Source: an uncultured Clostridia bacterium
Lineage (GTDB): Bacteria; Bacillota; Clostridia; Oscillospirales; Ruminococcaceae
DNA length: 64,000 bases
NCBI GenBank assembly: GCA_947627465.1
Contig: CANQWD010000004.1
Span: 51,165-115,164, forward strand
Reading direction: 5' to 3'
This document shows positions 7,918 to 17,100 of the stretch, one piece after another (position 1 is the first letter of the stretch; each line of letters begins with the position of its first letter). The notes beneath the pieces were generated by a model. The model worked only from the letters and a program-made list of their open reading frames with translations. It did not search any database and was not told where the DNA came from. The position numbers and the translations under genes are program-made.

Positions 7918-7932
7918 GCTAATCAAATAAAA

Positions 7933-8292
7933 ATGCATTTTCGCAAAATCAAGCATCAGCAAAACGAGCTTAATTTATTCGATCCTATCGAAAACGACGG
8001 CGAGGGAAACGCTCTGACTTTGGCGGATATTTTCGCGAGCGAAATTAACGTTGAAAAGAACGCGGAGCTTACCATTTACTCCGAAAAGCTGTACAAATTC
8101 ATTAAAGAAGAACTCACCAAACGCGAGCGGGAGATAATATGCAAGCGCTATGGGATCCCCGATCTGGACGGAAGCGTATGCAAGCCCATGCCGCAGCGCG
8201 AGATCGCCAAGGAAATGAGAATTTCACGAAGCTACGTTTCAAGGATCGAAAAAAAGGCGCTCCAAAAGCTTAGGGCGCGGTTTGAGGAATAA
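7933..8292 (+). CDS. sigK: Sigma-K, C-terminal half (interrupted gene)
   Basis: This encodes sigma-K from the end of region 2 through regions 3 and 4. It has MHFRKIKHQQNELNLFDPI, DGEGNALTLADIF, then the -35 recognition helix-turn-helix REREIICKRYGI...QREIAKEMRISRSYVSRIEKKAL. The coding frame is open upstream through ANQIK to the inferred junction at 7920-7923. There is no ribosome binding site before ATG 7933, so the half is likely translated only after excision joins it to 848-1180. The protein lacks any region 2 by itself. It corresponds to SpoIIIC of B. subtilis. Excised product: 233 residues, against 241 in B. subtilis. Confidence 0.92.
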   Translation: MHFRKIKHQQNELNLFDPIENDGEGNALTLADIFASEINVEKNAELTIYSEKLYKFIKEELTKREREIICKRYGIPDLDGSVCKPMPQREIAKEMRISRSYVSRIEKKALQKLRARFEE

Positions 8293-8348
8293 GCGAGGAG
8301 CGCCGCGCTTTATGAGGTCGAAAACTCGGATTTTTACGGAAAAGTATA

Positions 8349-8377
8349 TTGACAAAAATCGAGAAATGAGGTATAAT
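8349..8377 (+). promoter_or_regulatory. Sigma-A promoter of alaS
   Basis: TTGACA (8349-8354) and TATAAT (8372-8377) are separated by 17 bases. The leader to ATG 8456 is about 70 bases, too short for a T-box, so alaS is not under tRNA-sensing control here. Confidence 0.85.
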
Positions 8378-8455
8378 AAAATATGTATGTATTTTTGGGA
8401 GAAGCGGTTTGAGATCTCCTGTAAAGCGAAAGCCATGTGAAAGGACGTAAAGATT

Positions 8456-11083
8456 ATGAAATGGATGGGACTTAACGATCTGCGCGAGAGTTATTTGAAG
8501 TTTTTTGAGAGCAAAGGGCATTTGAGACTGCCCAGTTTTCCGTTGGTGCCGCCCGCGGACGACAACTCTATTTTGCTGATAAACGCGGGTATGACGCCGC
8601 TTAAAAAGTATTTTCAGGGTATCGAGGAGCCGCCGCGCCACCGTGTGACGACCTGTCAGAAGTGCATTAGAACGCCCGATATCGAGAATGTTGGACACAC
8701 TTCGAGACACGGCACTTATTTTGAGATGCTCGGCAACTTCAGCTTCGGCGACTACTTCAAGCATGAGGCTATTTCGTGGGCTTGGGAGTATCTTACAAAG
8801 GTGCTTGAGATACCTGAGGAAAAGCTCTGGGTCACTATTTACGAACAGGACGACGAAGCGGGCGACATCTGGGCGAACGAGATAGGCGTGCCGCGCGACC
8901 GCATCGTAAAGCTCGGCAAAGCCGATAACTTCTGGGAGCACGGCAGCGGTCCCTGCGGTCCGTGTTCCGAGATCCATTTCGACCGCGGCGAGAAGTACGG
9001 TCCTTTAAACAGCTTTGAGGAAGCCGAGGAAAACGACCGCATTATCGAAATCTGGAACAACGTTTTCACGCAGTTCGATAACGATGGCAAGGGCAACTAC
9101 ACTCAGCTTGCCACAAAGAATATAGATACGGGAATGGGTTTGGAACGTCTCGCGTGCGTAATGCAGGGCGTGGACAACCTTTTTGAAGTCGATACCGTTA
9201 AGAATATAATGGGCAAGATCTGCTCGATTATCGGCGTGAATTATCACGACGACGATAAAAAGGACATCTCTATCCGAGTTATCACCGACCACATTCGCTC
9301 CACAACGTTTATGGTGGGCGACGGTATTCTGCCGTCCAACGAGGGCAGGGGCTATGTTCTGCGCCGCTTGCTCCGCAGAGCCGCTCGTCACGGCAGACTG
9401 CTCGGTTATCACAACGCGTTCCTGTACGAGGTTTGCGACACCGTAATCGACGAGAACCTGTCCGCTTACCCCGAACTCGGCGAGAAGCGCGCCTATATTA
9501 AAAAGGTTATCCAAACCGAGGAGGAGAGCTTCTCCAAGACGATCGACAAGGGCACGGAAATTCTCGGCGAGATGATAGAAAACCTCAAGAAAACGGGCGA
9601 GAAAACCCTTAAGGGCGAGGACGTTTTCAAGCTTCACGATACTTACGGATTCCCCGTAGACCTCACAAAAGAGATACTTCACGAAAACGGCTTTGAAGCG
9701 GACGAAAAGGGCTTCGAGGAGTGTATGAAAGTCCAGAAGCAGACCGCGCGCGAGAACAAAAAACTCGGCGGCGGCTGGGATAACGCGAAAAATTCCGAAC
9801 TGGACAAGTTTACCACCGAATTTGTGGGCTACGATACCCTTGAATTCGAAACGAAAATACTCGCGATCACCAAAAACGGCGAGATTTCCGATTTGTGCGG
9901 CGCGGGCGACGAAGTCGGCGTTATTATCGAGAAAACTCCGTTCTACGCGGAAATGGGCGGACAAGTCGGCGACCGCGGCTCTATATGCAAGGGCGGTTCG
10001 GACATTATCGAGATAAGCGACACCAAGAAGCTCGGCGGCGGACAATTTATGAGCTTCGGCAAGGTTATTTCGGGCGGATTTTCCGTTAATGACGGCGTGA
10101 CCGCGAGAGTTGACGCGAACTCCCGCAAGGCTACCGAGAGAAATCACACCTGCTGTCACATTTTGCAGGCGGCGCTTCGCGAGGTGCTCGGCGAACACGT
10201 TCATCAGAGCGGCTCTTATGTAGACCCCTACCGCTGCCGTTTCGACTTCACGCATTTCAGCGCGATGACGAAAGACGAAATAGCGCGGGTTGAGCAAGCC
10301 GTAAACGCCGAAATTCTGAAAGCGGTTCCCGTAGTTACCGAGGTTCTGCCGATAGAAGAAGCGAAGAAAAAGGGCGCCATGGCGCTGTTCGGCGAGAAGT
10401 ACGGCGACACCGTGCGCGTTGTTTCCGTGGGCGATTACTCTACGGAATTCTGCGGCGGTACGCACCTCAAAAATTCCGCCGAAGCGGGCTTGTTTAAGAT
10501 AGTAAGCGAAAGCTCTGTAGCAAGCGGCGTGCGCCGTATCGAAGCGGTTACGGGCGCGAATACGCTTAATTTACTGTACGATACTCTTGAAACCGTGGAT
10601 AAGGCGGCTGCGGTTCTCAAAACGCAGAACTCCGAGCTTGTGAACCGTTTGACAAGCGTGATGAGCGAACTTCGTGAAAAGGACAAGAAGATAGAGCAAA
10701 TGCAGCAGGCGGCGGCTAACGCTCAACTCGGCAATCTGGACGAGACGGACGTCCTCGGCGTGAAAGTCATCACGGCGGCGTTTGACGGCACGGGCGCGGA
10801 CGGCTTGCGCAAGATCGGCGACGGCTTGGCGGACAAGTACGACTGCTTTATCGCGGTTCTCGCGGGCACTAACGAGGGAAAGAGCAACATTCTTTGCAAG
10901 TGCTCCAAGAGCGCGGTGGCAAAGGGTGCGAACGCGGGTACTATCGTTAGAGAAGTCGCGGCTGTCGCGGGAGGAAAAGGCGGTGGAAAGCCCGATCAGG
11001 CTATGGCGGGCGTGCCCGACGCTTCCAAGATACCCGAAGCGCTGAAAGCTGTCGGCGAGATAGCGGGCAAATATATCAAGTAA
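8456..11083 (+). CDS. alaS: Alanyl-tRNA synthetase
   Basis: An 875-residue class II aminoacyl-tRNA synthetase that charges tRNA-Ala. It shows the N-terminal aminoacylation domain (LRESYLKFFESKGH, RHGTYFEMLGNFSFGDYFK, GSGPCGPCSEI, TGMGLERLACVMQ). The editing domain has its zinc ligands (RNHTCCHILQAALREVLG and FCGGTHLKNSAEAG). A coiled coil (LREKDKKIEQMQQ) leads to the C-terminal glycine-rich tRNA-binding domain (GGKGGGKPDQAMAG). Length matches the family. AAAGGA precedes ATG. It is transcribed away from the sigK fragment by its own promoter. Confidence 0.98.
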   Translation: MKWMGLNDLRESYLKFFESKGHLRLPSFPLVPPADDNSILLINAGMTPLKKYFQGIEEPPRHRVTTCQKCIRTPDIENVGHTSRHGTYFEMLGNFSFGDYFKHEAISWAWEYLTKVLEIPEEKLWVTIYEQDDEAGDIWANEIGVPRDRIVKLGKADNFWEHGSGPCGPCSEIHFDRGEKYGPLNSFEEAEENDRIIEIWNNVFTQFDNDGKGNYTQLATKNIDTGMGLERLACVMQGVDNLFEVDTVKNIMGKICSIIGVNYHDDDKKDISIRVITDHIRSTTFMVGDGILPSNEGRGYVLRRLLRRAARHGRLLGYHNAFLYEVCDTVIDENLSAYPELGEKRAYIKKVIQTEEESFSKTIDKGTEILGEMIENLKKTGEKTLKGEDVFKLHDTYGFPVDLTKEILHENGFEADEKGFEECMKVQKQTARENKKLGGGWDNAKNSELDKFTTEFVGYDTLEFETKILAITKNGEISDLCGAGDEVGVIIEKTPFYAEMGGQVGDRGSICKGGSDIIEISDTKKLGGGQFMSFGKVISGGFSVNDGVTARVDANSRKATERNHTCCHILQAALREVLGEHVHQSGSYVDPYRCRFDFTHFSAMTKDEIARVEQAVNAEILKAVPVVTEVLPIEEAKKKGAMALFGEKYGDTVRVVSVGDYSTEFCGGTHLKNSAEAGLFKIVSESSVASGVRRIEAVTGANTLNLLYDTLETVDKAAAVLKTQNSELVNRLTSVMSELREKDKKIEQMQQAAANAQLGNLDETDVLGVKVITAAFDGTGADGLRKIGDGLADKYDCFIAVLAGTNEGKSNILCKCSKSAVAKGANAGTIVREVAAVAGGKGGGKPDQAMAGVPDASKIPEALKAVGEIAGKYIK

Positions 11084-11098
11084 AATTTGGAGGGTAAA

Positions 11099-12226
11099 AT
11101 GGCTGTAAACTCTACACACACACGGCATTCATTTGAAATTGATTGCAAGAACGAACTGAAAAGCGGCAGAAATTACGAGCTTGATTTTTTGAAACTCGTA
11201 ATGGCAGTGTTGGTGTTTGTTACGCATACGCATTCATTTGTGTCAAAGGATTCCTCGCTTTACGGATATTTAACTCATTTCGGTCCGGCGAGCGTTCAAT
11301 TCTTCTTTATTATTTCGGGAATGCTTATGGCGAACAGCATTGTGAAGCAGGGTGAAGTTGAAGATTGTGGCAAGCGTTCGGCGCAATATGTGGTGAATAA
11401 GTATAAGGGAATGTTTTTGCCGCTTACGGTGGCATTGTTCATTGTTATTGTAATTCAACTGGCGGTTAAGATTCTTTCCGGTACGAGTGTTTCAAATTGT
11501 TTGAAGTACGTTATAAACGCCATACCCGAATTTTTTATGGTTCAGCTGTGCGGCACTTATGTCGCATACAACAGACCTGTTTGGTATATTTCGGCAATGC
11601 TTTTGTGCATGCTGCCGCTGGCTTATATGTTGTTCCGCAGGAAACAGTTCACATTGTATGTTTTCGCGCCGATAACGGCGTTGTGCACTTTGGGTTTTAT
11701 GTCTCAAACCGATGTGAAGTGGTCTGTGCTTACCGCGGAGAAGATGTACGGCGCGGTGACCGGCGGCGTTATTCGCGGAATGTGCGGCTTATGCTTCGGC
11801 ATTTGCGCGTATACGATCTACGACAAAATCAAGAACATGGAGTTTGATAAGCAAAAGCGCATAAAACTTACGGTGTTGGAAGTCTTTCTGTATGCGGTTT
11901 ATTACTTTGTTTTGATTTTTTCGAGATTTGGAAATCAGTCGTATATGACCGTGTGGCTGCTGCTGCCGATCGCCATAGCTATAACGTTCAGCGGCAAGAG
12001 CTATGTCGCACGGCTGTTTGAATTCCGTTGGATGAGATTTTTCGCGCCGCTGTCGCTGAGCATTTATCTAAATCATCACGCGGCGCGCGTGGTGGTGACG
12101 AATTTTTATCCCGGTCGCGGATACTTGCAGAGTTCCGCAATCATGGCGGTCTATACCGTCGGATTTTGCTTGTTGAATTATATTGTTGTAAGCGCCATAA
12201 AGCGCTTGAGAAAAAAAGGAGCGTAA
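11099..12226 (+). CDS. Acyltransferase 3 family membrane protein
   Basis: A 375-residue integral membrane acyltransferase (OafA/WecH-type, Pfam acyltransferase 3). About ten hydrophobic segments are present, with the family signature near the start (GRNYELDFLKLVMAVLVFVTHTH, FIISGMLMANSI). The His of the VTHTH segment is the likely catalytic histidine. These enzymes transfer acetyl or other acyl groups to surface glycans or lipids; the substrate here is unknown. ATG 11099 is preferred over an upstream TTG because GGAGG (11089-11093) is 5 bases before it. It follows alaS by 15 bases and is followed by a broken paralogue. Confidence 0.8.
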   Translation: MAVNSTHTRHSFEIDCKNELKSGRNYELDFLKLVMAVLVFVTHTHSFVSKDSSLYGYLTHFGPASVQFFFIISGMLMANSIVKQGEVEDCGKRSAQYVVNKYKGMFLPLTVALFIVIVIQLAVKILSGTSVSNCLKYVINAIPEFFMVQLCGTYVAYNRPVWYISAMLLCMLPLAYMLFRRKQFTLYVFAPITALCTLGFMSQTDVKWSVLTAEKMYGAVTGGVIRGMCGLCFGICAYTIYDKIKNMEFDKQKRIKLTVLEVFLYAVYYFVLIFSRFGNQSYMTVWLLLPIAIAITFSGKSYVARLFEFRWMRFFAPLSLSIYLNHHAARVVVTNFYPGRGYLQSSAIMAVYTVGFCLLNYIVVSAIKRLRKKGA

Positions 12227-12300
12227 ACTTTCATTGTGAAAGGAACTTTTAAAGCGTTTTTCTATGCTTAAGGCGCTCCTGTATTATGGAGGAATAAATA

Positions 12301-13443
12301 TTGAAAAACGCACAAAGTTCGTGTGAAAGCGGCTCGATGAAACAAGGCGGCAGAAACTACGAGCTTGATTTTTTCAAGCTAATGTTTGCGATAATAATAT
12401 TCTTTTATCATATGAGAATCTTTTTGTCAAAGAATGATCCCGCAAGAACAGCGTCAAATCACCTTGGCACATATTGCGTGCATTTTTTCTTTATTGTATC
12501 GGGAATGCTGATGGCAAACAGTATCTCAAAGCAGAACATCACCGAAAACTTCGGTAAAGCCTCGATAGATTTTGTAATGCGCAAGTTTAAGGGCTTATTT
12601 GGAAAAATACTGTTGGCTTTGTGTTTTGTACTGCTGGTTGACGTTTTCATCTATGTCGGCAGCGGCGCCCCAAAAGGAATATCGGGAATAGGGGAGATAC
12701 TTGTAGAAACCGTGTAGGAGCTGTTAATGATCAAGATGAGCGGCGTTTACATTGAAAACAATTTAGTGACATGGTATATTTCGGCAATGCTTCTGTGTAT
12801 GCTGCTGTTGGCATATATGCTTTACAAGAAAACAGATTTCACGCTTTATGTTTTTGCGCCGTTGGCGGCGGTGTTCCTTTTGGGATATATGTGCCAAGCT
12901 GACGGAAAGTTTACGTTTTTTGATTTGTCGGGCGCATACGGTTTCTTTTTGGGCGGTATATACCGAGCGTTTTGCGGTTTGTGTTTCGGAATTTGCGCTT
13001 ATACAATGTACAAAAAAATAAACCGCATTGAATTTAACAAACGAAAACGAATACTGCTTACAATATTAGAGATGTTGCTGTATGCGCTGTATTTTTATGT
13101 AATATGTTTTTCCGGGTGGGGAAACAGGTCATATATGAGCGTTTCTTTGCTGCTGCCGATAGCTTTGGCTATAACTTTCAGCGGCAAGAGTTATGTTGGG
13201 GCATTGTTTAGGTTCAATTGGATGCGGTGCTTTGCGCCGCTGTCGCTGTTGATTTATTTAAATCAAGTGGCGCCCCGCACATTTGTGTCACATTACTTCA
13301 AGGGAAAAGGATATTCATTTTGCTTGGCGGTATCCGCCGCAATGACAGCGGTATTTTGTATTTTGAGTTGGATAATATTACGCTTATGCAAAGCGCTTTG
13401 GGAAAAGAAACTGAAGCCCGCTTTAAATAAACCGGATATTTGA
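12301..13443 (+). pseudogene. Acyltransferase 3 paralogue interrupted by one in-frame amber codon
   Basis: Residues 1-138 (12301-12717) and the frame continuing at 12718-13443 are one acyltransferase 3 gene. Both parts align end to end with the neighbour at 11099 (GRNYELDFFKLMFAIIIFFYH, FIVSGMLMANSI, VTWYISAMLLCMLLLAYML). A TAG at 12715-12717 lies where the paralogue has Pro in IPEFFMVQL; the frame is otherwise continuous. The TTG start at 12301 has GGAGG 8 bases upstream. It is most simply a recent nonsense mutation; a sequencing error, suppression, or two split polypeptides are alternatives. A second ATG at 12727 has only a weak ribosome binding site. Confidence 0.8.
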
Positions 13444-13452
13444 GGAGGAAAT

Positions 13453-13791
13453 ATGGACTGTTTGTTTTGTAAAATAATCGCGGGGGAGATACCCTCGACA
13501 AAGGTTTACGAGGACGATAAAATATTGGCGTTCCGCGACATCAACCCGCAGGCGCCCGCGCATATTCTCGTTATCCCGAAAGAGCATATCGGCGGCGTAG
13601 ACGAGCTGAACGCGGAGAACTCGGGCGTTGTCGGGTATATTTTCGCAAAAATCGCCGAGATCGCGAGACAAGAGGGGCTTAAGGACGGTTACCGCGTAGT
13701 GTCAAACGTCGGAGAGCACGGCTGTCAGAGCGTTCGGCACTTGCATTTCCACATTTTGGGCGGCAAACAATTGAACGGGAATATGGTATGA
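13453..13791 (+). CDS. HIT family nucleotide-binding protein
   Basis: A 112-residue HinT/Fhit-type protein. It starts with CLFCKIIAGEIPSTKVYEDD and ends with the histidine triad HLHFHILGG, the phosphoramidase/nucleotidyl-hydrolase active site. The two CxxC-type cysteines (CLFC) bind zinc in many bacterial HINT proteins. GGAGG precedes ATG. The stop overlaps the start of holA (ATGA), so the pair is translationally coupled. Physiological substrate in bacteria is uncertain (purine phosphoramidates, lysyl-AMP). Confidence 0.93.
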   Translation: MDCLFCKIIAGEIPSTKVYEDDKILAFRDINPQAPAHILVIPKEHIGGVDELNAENSGVVGYIFAKIAEIARQEGLKDGYRVVSNVGEHGCQSVRHLHFHILGGKQLNGNMV

Positions 13792-14873
13792 AAATAACGG
13801 AACAGGCTCTCGGCGCGGATATCAAGGCGGGAAAGCTCGCGCGGGTCTATCTGCTTTACGGCGAGGAGGATTTCCTTATTCGTATGTATACGGATAAGCT
13901 TGTAAATCTTGCCGTTCCTTTTGAACAGCGGGAGATGAATTTTCGTAAGTACTCGCTTGTTCCGGGCGCGGATAAGGGCAACCGCGAGGACAGACCGCCG
14001 AAGATCGACGAGCTTTCGGATTTCGCGGACAGTCTGCCGTTTTTCGCCGAGCGCAAGTGCGTTTTGCTGAAAAATTTCGATCCCGACTGTCTCGAAAAGG
14101 ACGAGTTTGAGAATTACACCGCGCTCCTTTCCGACATTCCCGACACGTCCGTTATAATTATAACGCGCGAGAACGTTGAGGGAGACCCGAAAAAGTTTAA
14201 GGAAAAAATCGGCAAGGCGCGTATGAAAAAGCTTATCGAGGCGGCGGACAAAAACGGCGTCGTCTGTGAGCTGGCTCGGTTTTCCGAAGCGAAAACAGAG
14301 GGTATGGCTATCGCGAAGTGCCGCCGCGCGGGCTGTGAGCTTTCAAACGCCAACGCCGCTTATCTTTCGGAATGCGTGGGCGGCAGTCTGTCGCTGCTGC
14401 AAAACGAGACCGAGAAGCTGTGCGCCTATCGGCAAAGCGGCGAGATAACGCGCGCGGATATCGACGCTCTGGTGCCGAAGCGCGTGGAATCAAATATCTA
14501 CGACCTTGCCAAGGAGCTTTTTTCGGGGCGCACGGGCAAGGCTTTGAAAATTTTGGACGCGCTTTTCATTCAGCGCGTAGAGCCGATAATCATTATGGCA
14601 ACGCTTTCGGGACATTTTGTCGACCTATACCGCGCAAAGCTGGGACAGGCGGCAAGGAAGTCCTATTCCGAAGCCGCGTCGGTTTTGAACTACGGGAGAC
14701 GCGCGTTTGTTATGAAGAACGCGTACTCGGCGGTGCAAAAGCTCTCGGTGACTTATCTCGCCGACTGTATCGCGATACTTTACAATGCCAACCGTCTTTT
14801 GAATTCCTCCAAAGCCGACCGCCGTCAGCTTATAGAGCGGGCGATAGTGGAAGTAGCGGCGCTGCCGAAATAA
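13788..14873 (+). CDS. holA: DNA polymerase III delta subunit
   Basis: A 361-residue clamp-loader delta subunit. The sequence opens with VYLLYGEEDFLIRMYTDKLV, the HolA signature. A NPF-like beta-clamp opening region follows (LPFFAERKCVLLKNF), then an AAA+ lid and collar (CVGGSLSLLQNETEKLCAY, VPKRVESNIYDLAKELFSGR). No Walker A motif is present, as expected because delta does not hydrolyse ATP. It overlaps the HIT gene by four bases. Confidence 0.93.
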   Translation: MKITEQALGADIKAGKLARVYLLYGEEDFLIRMYTDKLVNLAVPFEQREMNFRKYSLVPGADKGNREDRPPKIDELSDFADSLPFFAERKCVLLKNFDPDCLEKDEFENYTALLSDIPDTSVIIITRENVEGDPKKFKEKIGKARMKKLIEAADKNGVVCELARFSEAKTEGMAIAKCRRAGCELSNANAAYLSECVGGSLSLLQNETEKLCAYRQSGEITRADIDALVPKRVESNIYDLAKELFSGRTGKALKILDALFIQRVEPIIIMATLSGHFVDLYRAKLGQAARKSYSEAASVLNYGRRAFVMKNAYSAVQKLSVTYLADCIAILYNANRLLNSSKADRRQLIERAIVEVAALPK

Positions 14874-14880
14874 TTTATGA

Positions 14881-14989
14881 TGTACAATTGACAATTGCGG
14901 TGGCGGCTTCGCCGCTTTGTTTTAGATTGTATGCAGATTTAAGCGATGCGTCGGCGTTTTGATACGCGGATATAACTGTCAATTGTACA
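14881..14989. repeat. MITE-like element with 13-bp perfect terminal inverted repeats
   Basis: TGTACAATTGACA (14881-14893) and TGTCAATTGTACA (14977-14989) bound 83 bases that hold an inner hairpin GGCGGCTTCGCCGC. A further TGTCAATTGTA follows directly at 14991. A truncated relative (GTACAATTAACAAT) is found at about 22820. No coding capacity. It fills the gap between holA and rnmV. Confidence 0.65.
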
Positions 14990-15013
14990 CTGTCAATTGT
15001 AATCGGGGGGGTT

Positions 15014-15601
15014 ATGGTCAAGATAAAGCAAGCCGTGATAGTCGAGGGCAAGTATGACAAAATACGGCTCTCGAACGTTATCGACGCGGTGATAGTGCCC
15101 GTGAACGGCTTCTCGATATACAAAGATAAGGAGACAGCGGAACTTATCAAAACGCTTGCTCGGACTACCGGGATAGTGATACTTACCGACAGCGACAGCG
15201 CGGGCTTTCAGATACGCAATAAAATAAAAGAACTGGCTCGGGACGGCGAGGTAATTCACGTTTACGTGCCCGATATCAAGGGCAAGGAGCGACGCAAGCG
15301 CGAACCTTCAAAGCAAGGTTTGCTGGGCGTCGAGGGCATTTCGGACGGGATATTGCTAGAAGCGTTCCGAAATGCGGGAGTGATCGCGGAAAAGTCGGAG
15401 AGCCGCGGAGAGCCTATCACCAAAGCCGATTTTATGGACTTGGGGCTTATCGGCGCGGACGGCTCTTCCGAAAAGCGCGCGGAGCTGCAAATGCGGCTGA
15501 AGCTTCCGAAGCGGCTTTCGGCAAATATGCTTTTGGAGATACTTAATGTGATGTATTCGCGCGATGAATTTTTTGATCTTATCGAAAGGGGAACAGCCTA
15601 A
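15014..15601 (+). CDS. rnmV: Ribonuclease M5
   Basis: A 195-residue TOPRIM nuclease that trims 5S rRNA precursors. The N-terminal TOPRIM motif is clear: AVIVEGKYDKIRL with the catalytic Glu, then IVILTDSDSAGFQIRNKI, the DxD acidic pair. The C-terminal half (GLIGADGSSEKRAELQMRLKLP, SANMLLEILNVMYS) matches the DUF4093 domain of RnmV. The start is ATG 15014 behind a run of seven G (15004-15010), and the next gene starts at the stop (TAATGG). Confidence 0.9.
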   Translation: MVKIKQAVIVEGKYDKIRLSNVIDAVIVPVNGFSIYKDKETAELIKTLARTTGIVILTDSDSAGFQIRNKIKELARDGEVIHVYVPDIKGKERRKREPSKQGLLGVEGISDGILLEAFRNAGVIAEKSESRGEPITKADFMDLGLIGADGSSEKRAELQMRLKLPKRLSANMLLEILNVMYSRDEFFDLIERGTA

Positions 15602-17082
15602 TGGTTTTTTCGGGACTGACGTTTATGCTGGCGTTTTTGCCGATAGTTTTGATATTGTACTACATAGTGCCGAAAAAGGGTAAAAACATTGTTATTTTGG
15701 TAAGCGGTCTGCTTTTTTACGGTTGGGGCGAACCGCTTTACGTGTTTGTGATGATACTTAGCACGTTTATAGATTACACGGCGGGCAGAATTATGGACAA
15801 AAACGACGATAAGCCAAAAGTCCGAACGGCGTGCCTGCTTATCTCTGTTATAATGAATTTGAGCCTGCTTGGGATCTTCAAATATTCGGATTTTCTCGTG
15901 AATTCGATAAACGGGTGGTTCGGACTTGATATTACCAACCCGTTCGTTAGGCTGTTCAACGCGATGTTTAAAGGTATCAACGGCGAAATTGACAAGCTGC
16001 CGATGCCTATCGGGATAAGCTTCTTCACGTTCCAGTCAATGAGTTACACGATCGACCTGTACCGCCGCAAGATAAAGGTGCAGAAAAGCGCCGTTAGTTT
16101 TATGGCGTTCGTGACGCTGTTCCCGCAGATAGTAGCGGGACCTATCGTGCGTTACGAGGACGTTCAGAACGAACTGGACGACCGTTCGATCACCGAGGAT
16201 ATGGTGGGAAGCGGCATTTCGCGCTTTATCACGGGCTTGGGCAAAAAAGTCCTTATCGCGGACAATATCGGCGCTTTATGGGATTCCGTCAAGGCTATCG
16301 AGCTTTCAAGCCTTACCGCGCCGGAAGCATGGCTCGGGATACTCGCGTTTACGTTTCAGATCTACTTTGACTTTTCGGGTTACTCCGATATGGCGATAGG
16401 CTTGGGAAAGATGATGGGATTTAATTTCCCCGAGAACTTTAATTATCCTTATATGTCGAAGTCTATAAGCGAGTTCTGGCGGCGCTGGCACATGACGCTC
16501 GGCGGGTGGTTCAAGTCGTATCTTTATTTTCCTCTGGGCGGCTCGAGAAAGGGCTTGCCGCGCACCGTTATCAATCTTCTGATAGTATGGACGGTTACGG
16601 GCATCTGGCACGGCGCTTCTTGGAATTTTATGATCTGGGGCGCGTATTTCGGCGTACTTATCGTCTTGGAAAAGCTGTTTTTGGGCAAGATATTGGATAA
16701 AATACCAAGCTTTTTCAGTTGGCTCTACACGTTCGTTTTGGTAGTTATCGGCTGGGTAATGTTCGATTACGTGCCTGCGGGGACCGTGCATTTTTCGGAG
16801 GTATTCGGTCGGATATTCGGATATGTCGGTGTGATGTTCGGTGCGAACGGCTTCCATATAAGCAATTTCGCTGTAAATGCTTTGGTGAACTACGGCGTTA
16901 TTTTCGCGGTCTGCATTATCGGCAGCACCGACACACTCAAACGCATAAGCGCATACATTAAAGAAAAGGCTCCGAAGTGGACGCTTTACGGATATCCGGT
17001 TGTTCAGACCGCGGTAATGCTCGCGAGTGTCGCGTTTATCACCACCTCAAGCTATCACCCGTTTCTTTACTTCAACTTTTGA
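15601..17082 (+). CDS. MBOAT family O-acyltransferase (AlgI/DltB type)
   Basis: A 493-residue polytopic membrane protein with about 11-12 hydrophobic segments. MBOAT features: FFTFQSMSYTIDLYR, FPQIVAGPIVRYEDV, FWRRWHMTLGGWFKSYLYFPLGGS and the catalytic histidine in WHGASWNFMIWGAYFG. AlgI-type MBOATs pass acetyl groups across the membrane to an extracytoplasmic partner. The next gene encodes a DHHW/AlgJ-type protein, so the pair probably O-acetylates an exported polysaccharide. DltB is less likely because dltA, C and D are absent. Confidence 0.93.
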   Translation: MVFSGLTFMLAFLPIVLILYYIVPKKGKNIVILVSGLLFYGWGEPLYVFVMILSTFIDYTAGRIMDKNDDKPKVRTACLLISVIMNLSLLGIFKYSDFLVNSINGWFGLDITNPFVRLFNAMFKGINGEIDKLPMPIGISFFTFQSMSYTIDLYRRKIKVQKSAVSFMAFVTLFPQIVAGPIVRYEDVQNELDDRSITEDMVGSGISRFITGLGKKVLIADNIGALWDSVKAIELSSLTAPEAWLGILAFTFQIYFDFSGYSDMAIGLGKMMGFNFPENFNYPYMSKSISEFWRRWHMTLGGWFKSYLYFPLGGSRKGLPRTVINLLIVWTVTGIWHGASWNFMIWGAYFGVLIVLEKLFLGKILDKIPSFFSWLYTFVLVVIGWVMFDYVPAGTVHFSEVFGRIFGYVGVMFGANGFHISNFAVNALVNYGVIFAVCIIGSTDTLKRISAYIKEKAPKWTLYGYPVVQTAVMLASVAFITTSSYHPFLYFNF

Positions 17083-17100
17083 GAATGAACGGAGGTAAAA

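Larger units (their letters stand above)
1178..7923. mobile_element. Skin-like sigK intervening element (about 6.7 kb)
   Basis: The element separates the two halves of sigK, which lie in the same orientation and frame. It carries a large serine recombinase (1249-2892, minus), a 64-residue protein (3021-3215, plus), a hairpin block (3222-3349) and a secreted GH5 mannanase (3381-7379, minus). The shared TAAT at 1177-1180 and 7920-7923 lies in the same codon phase on both sides. A crossover there restores CIDN-QIKMHFRK, equivalent to CIEN-EILMHLR of B. subtilis. Known skin elements in Bacillus and Clostridioides are excised in the mother cell to rebuild sigK, so the same is inferred here. The exact crossover bases cannot be proven from one state of the locus. 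Confidence 0.88.

Noticed and set aside
9005..10465. 486-codon open frame antisense to alaS
   Set aside because: It mirrors the strong codon pattern of alaS, has no ribosome binding site and no recognisable motif.
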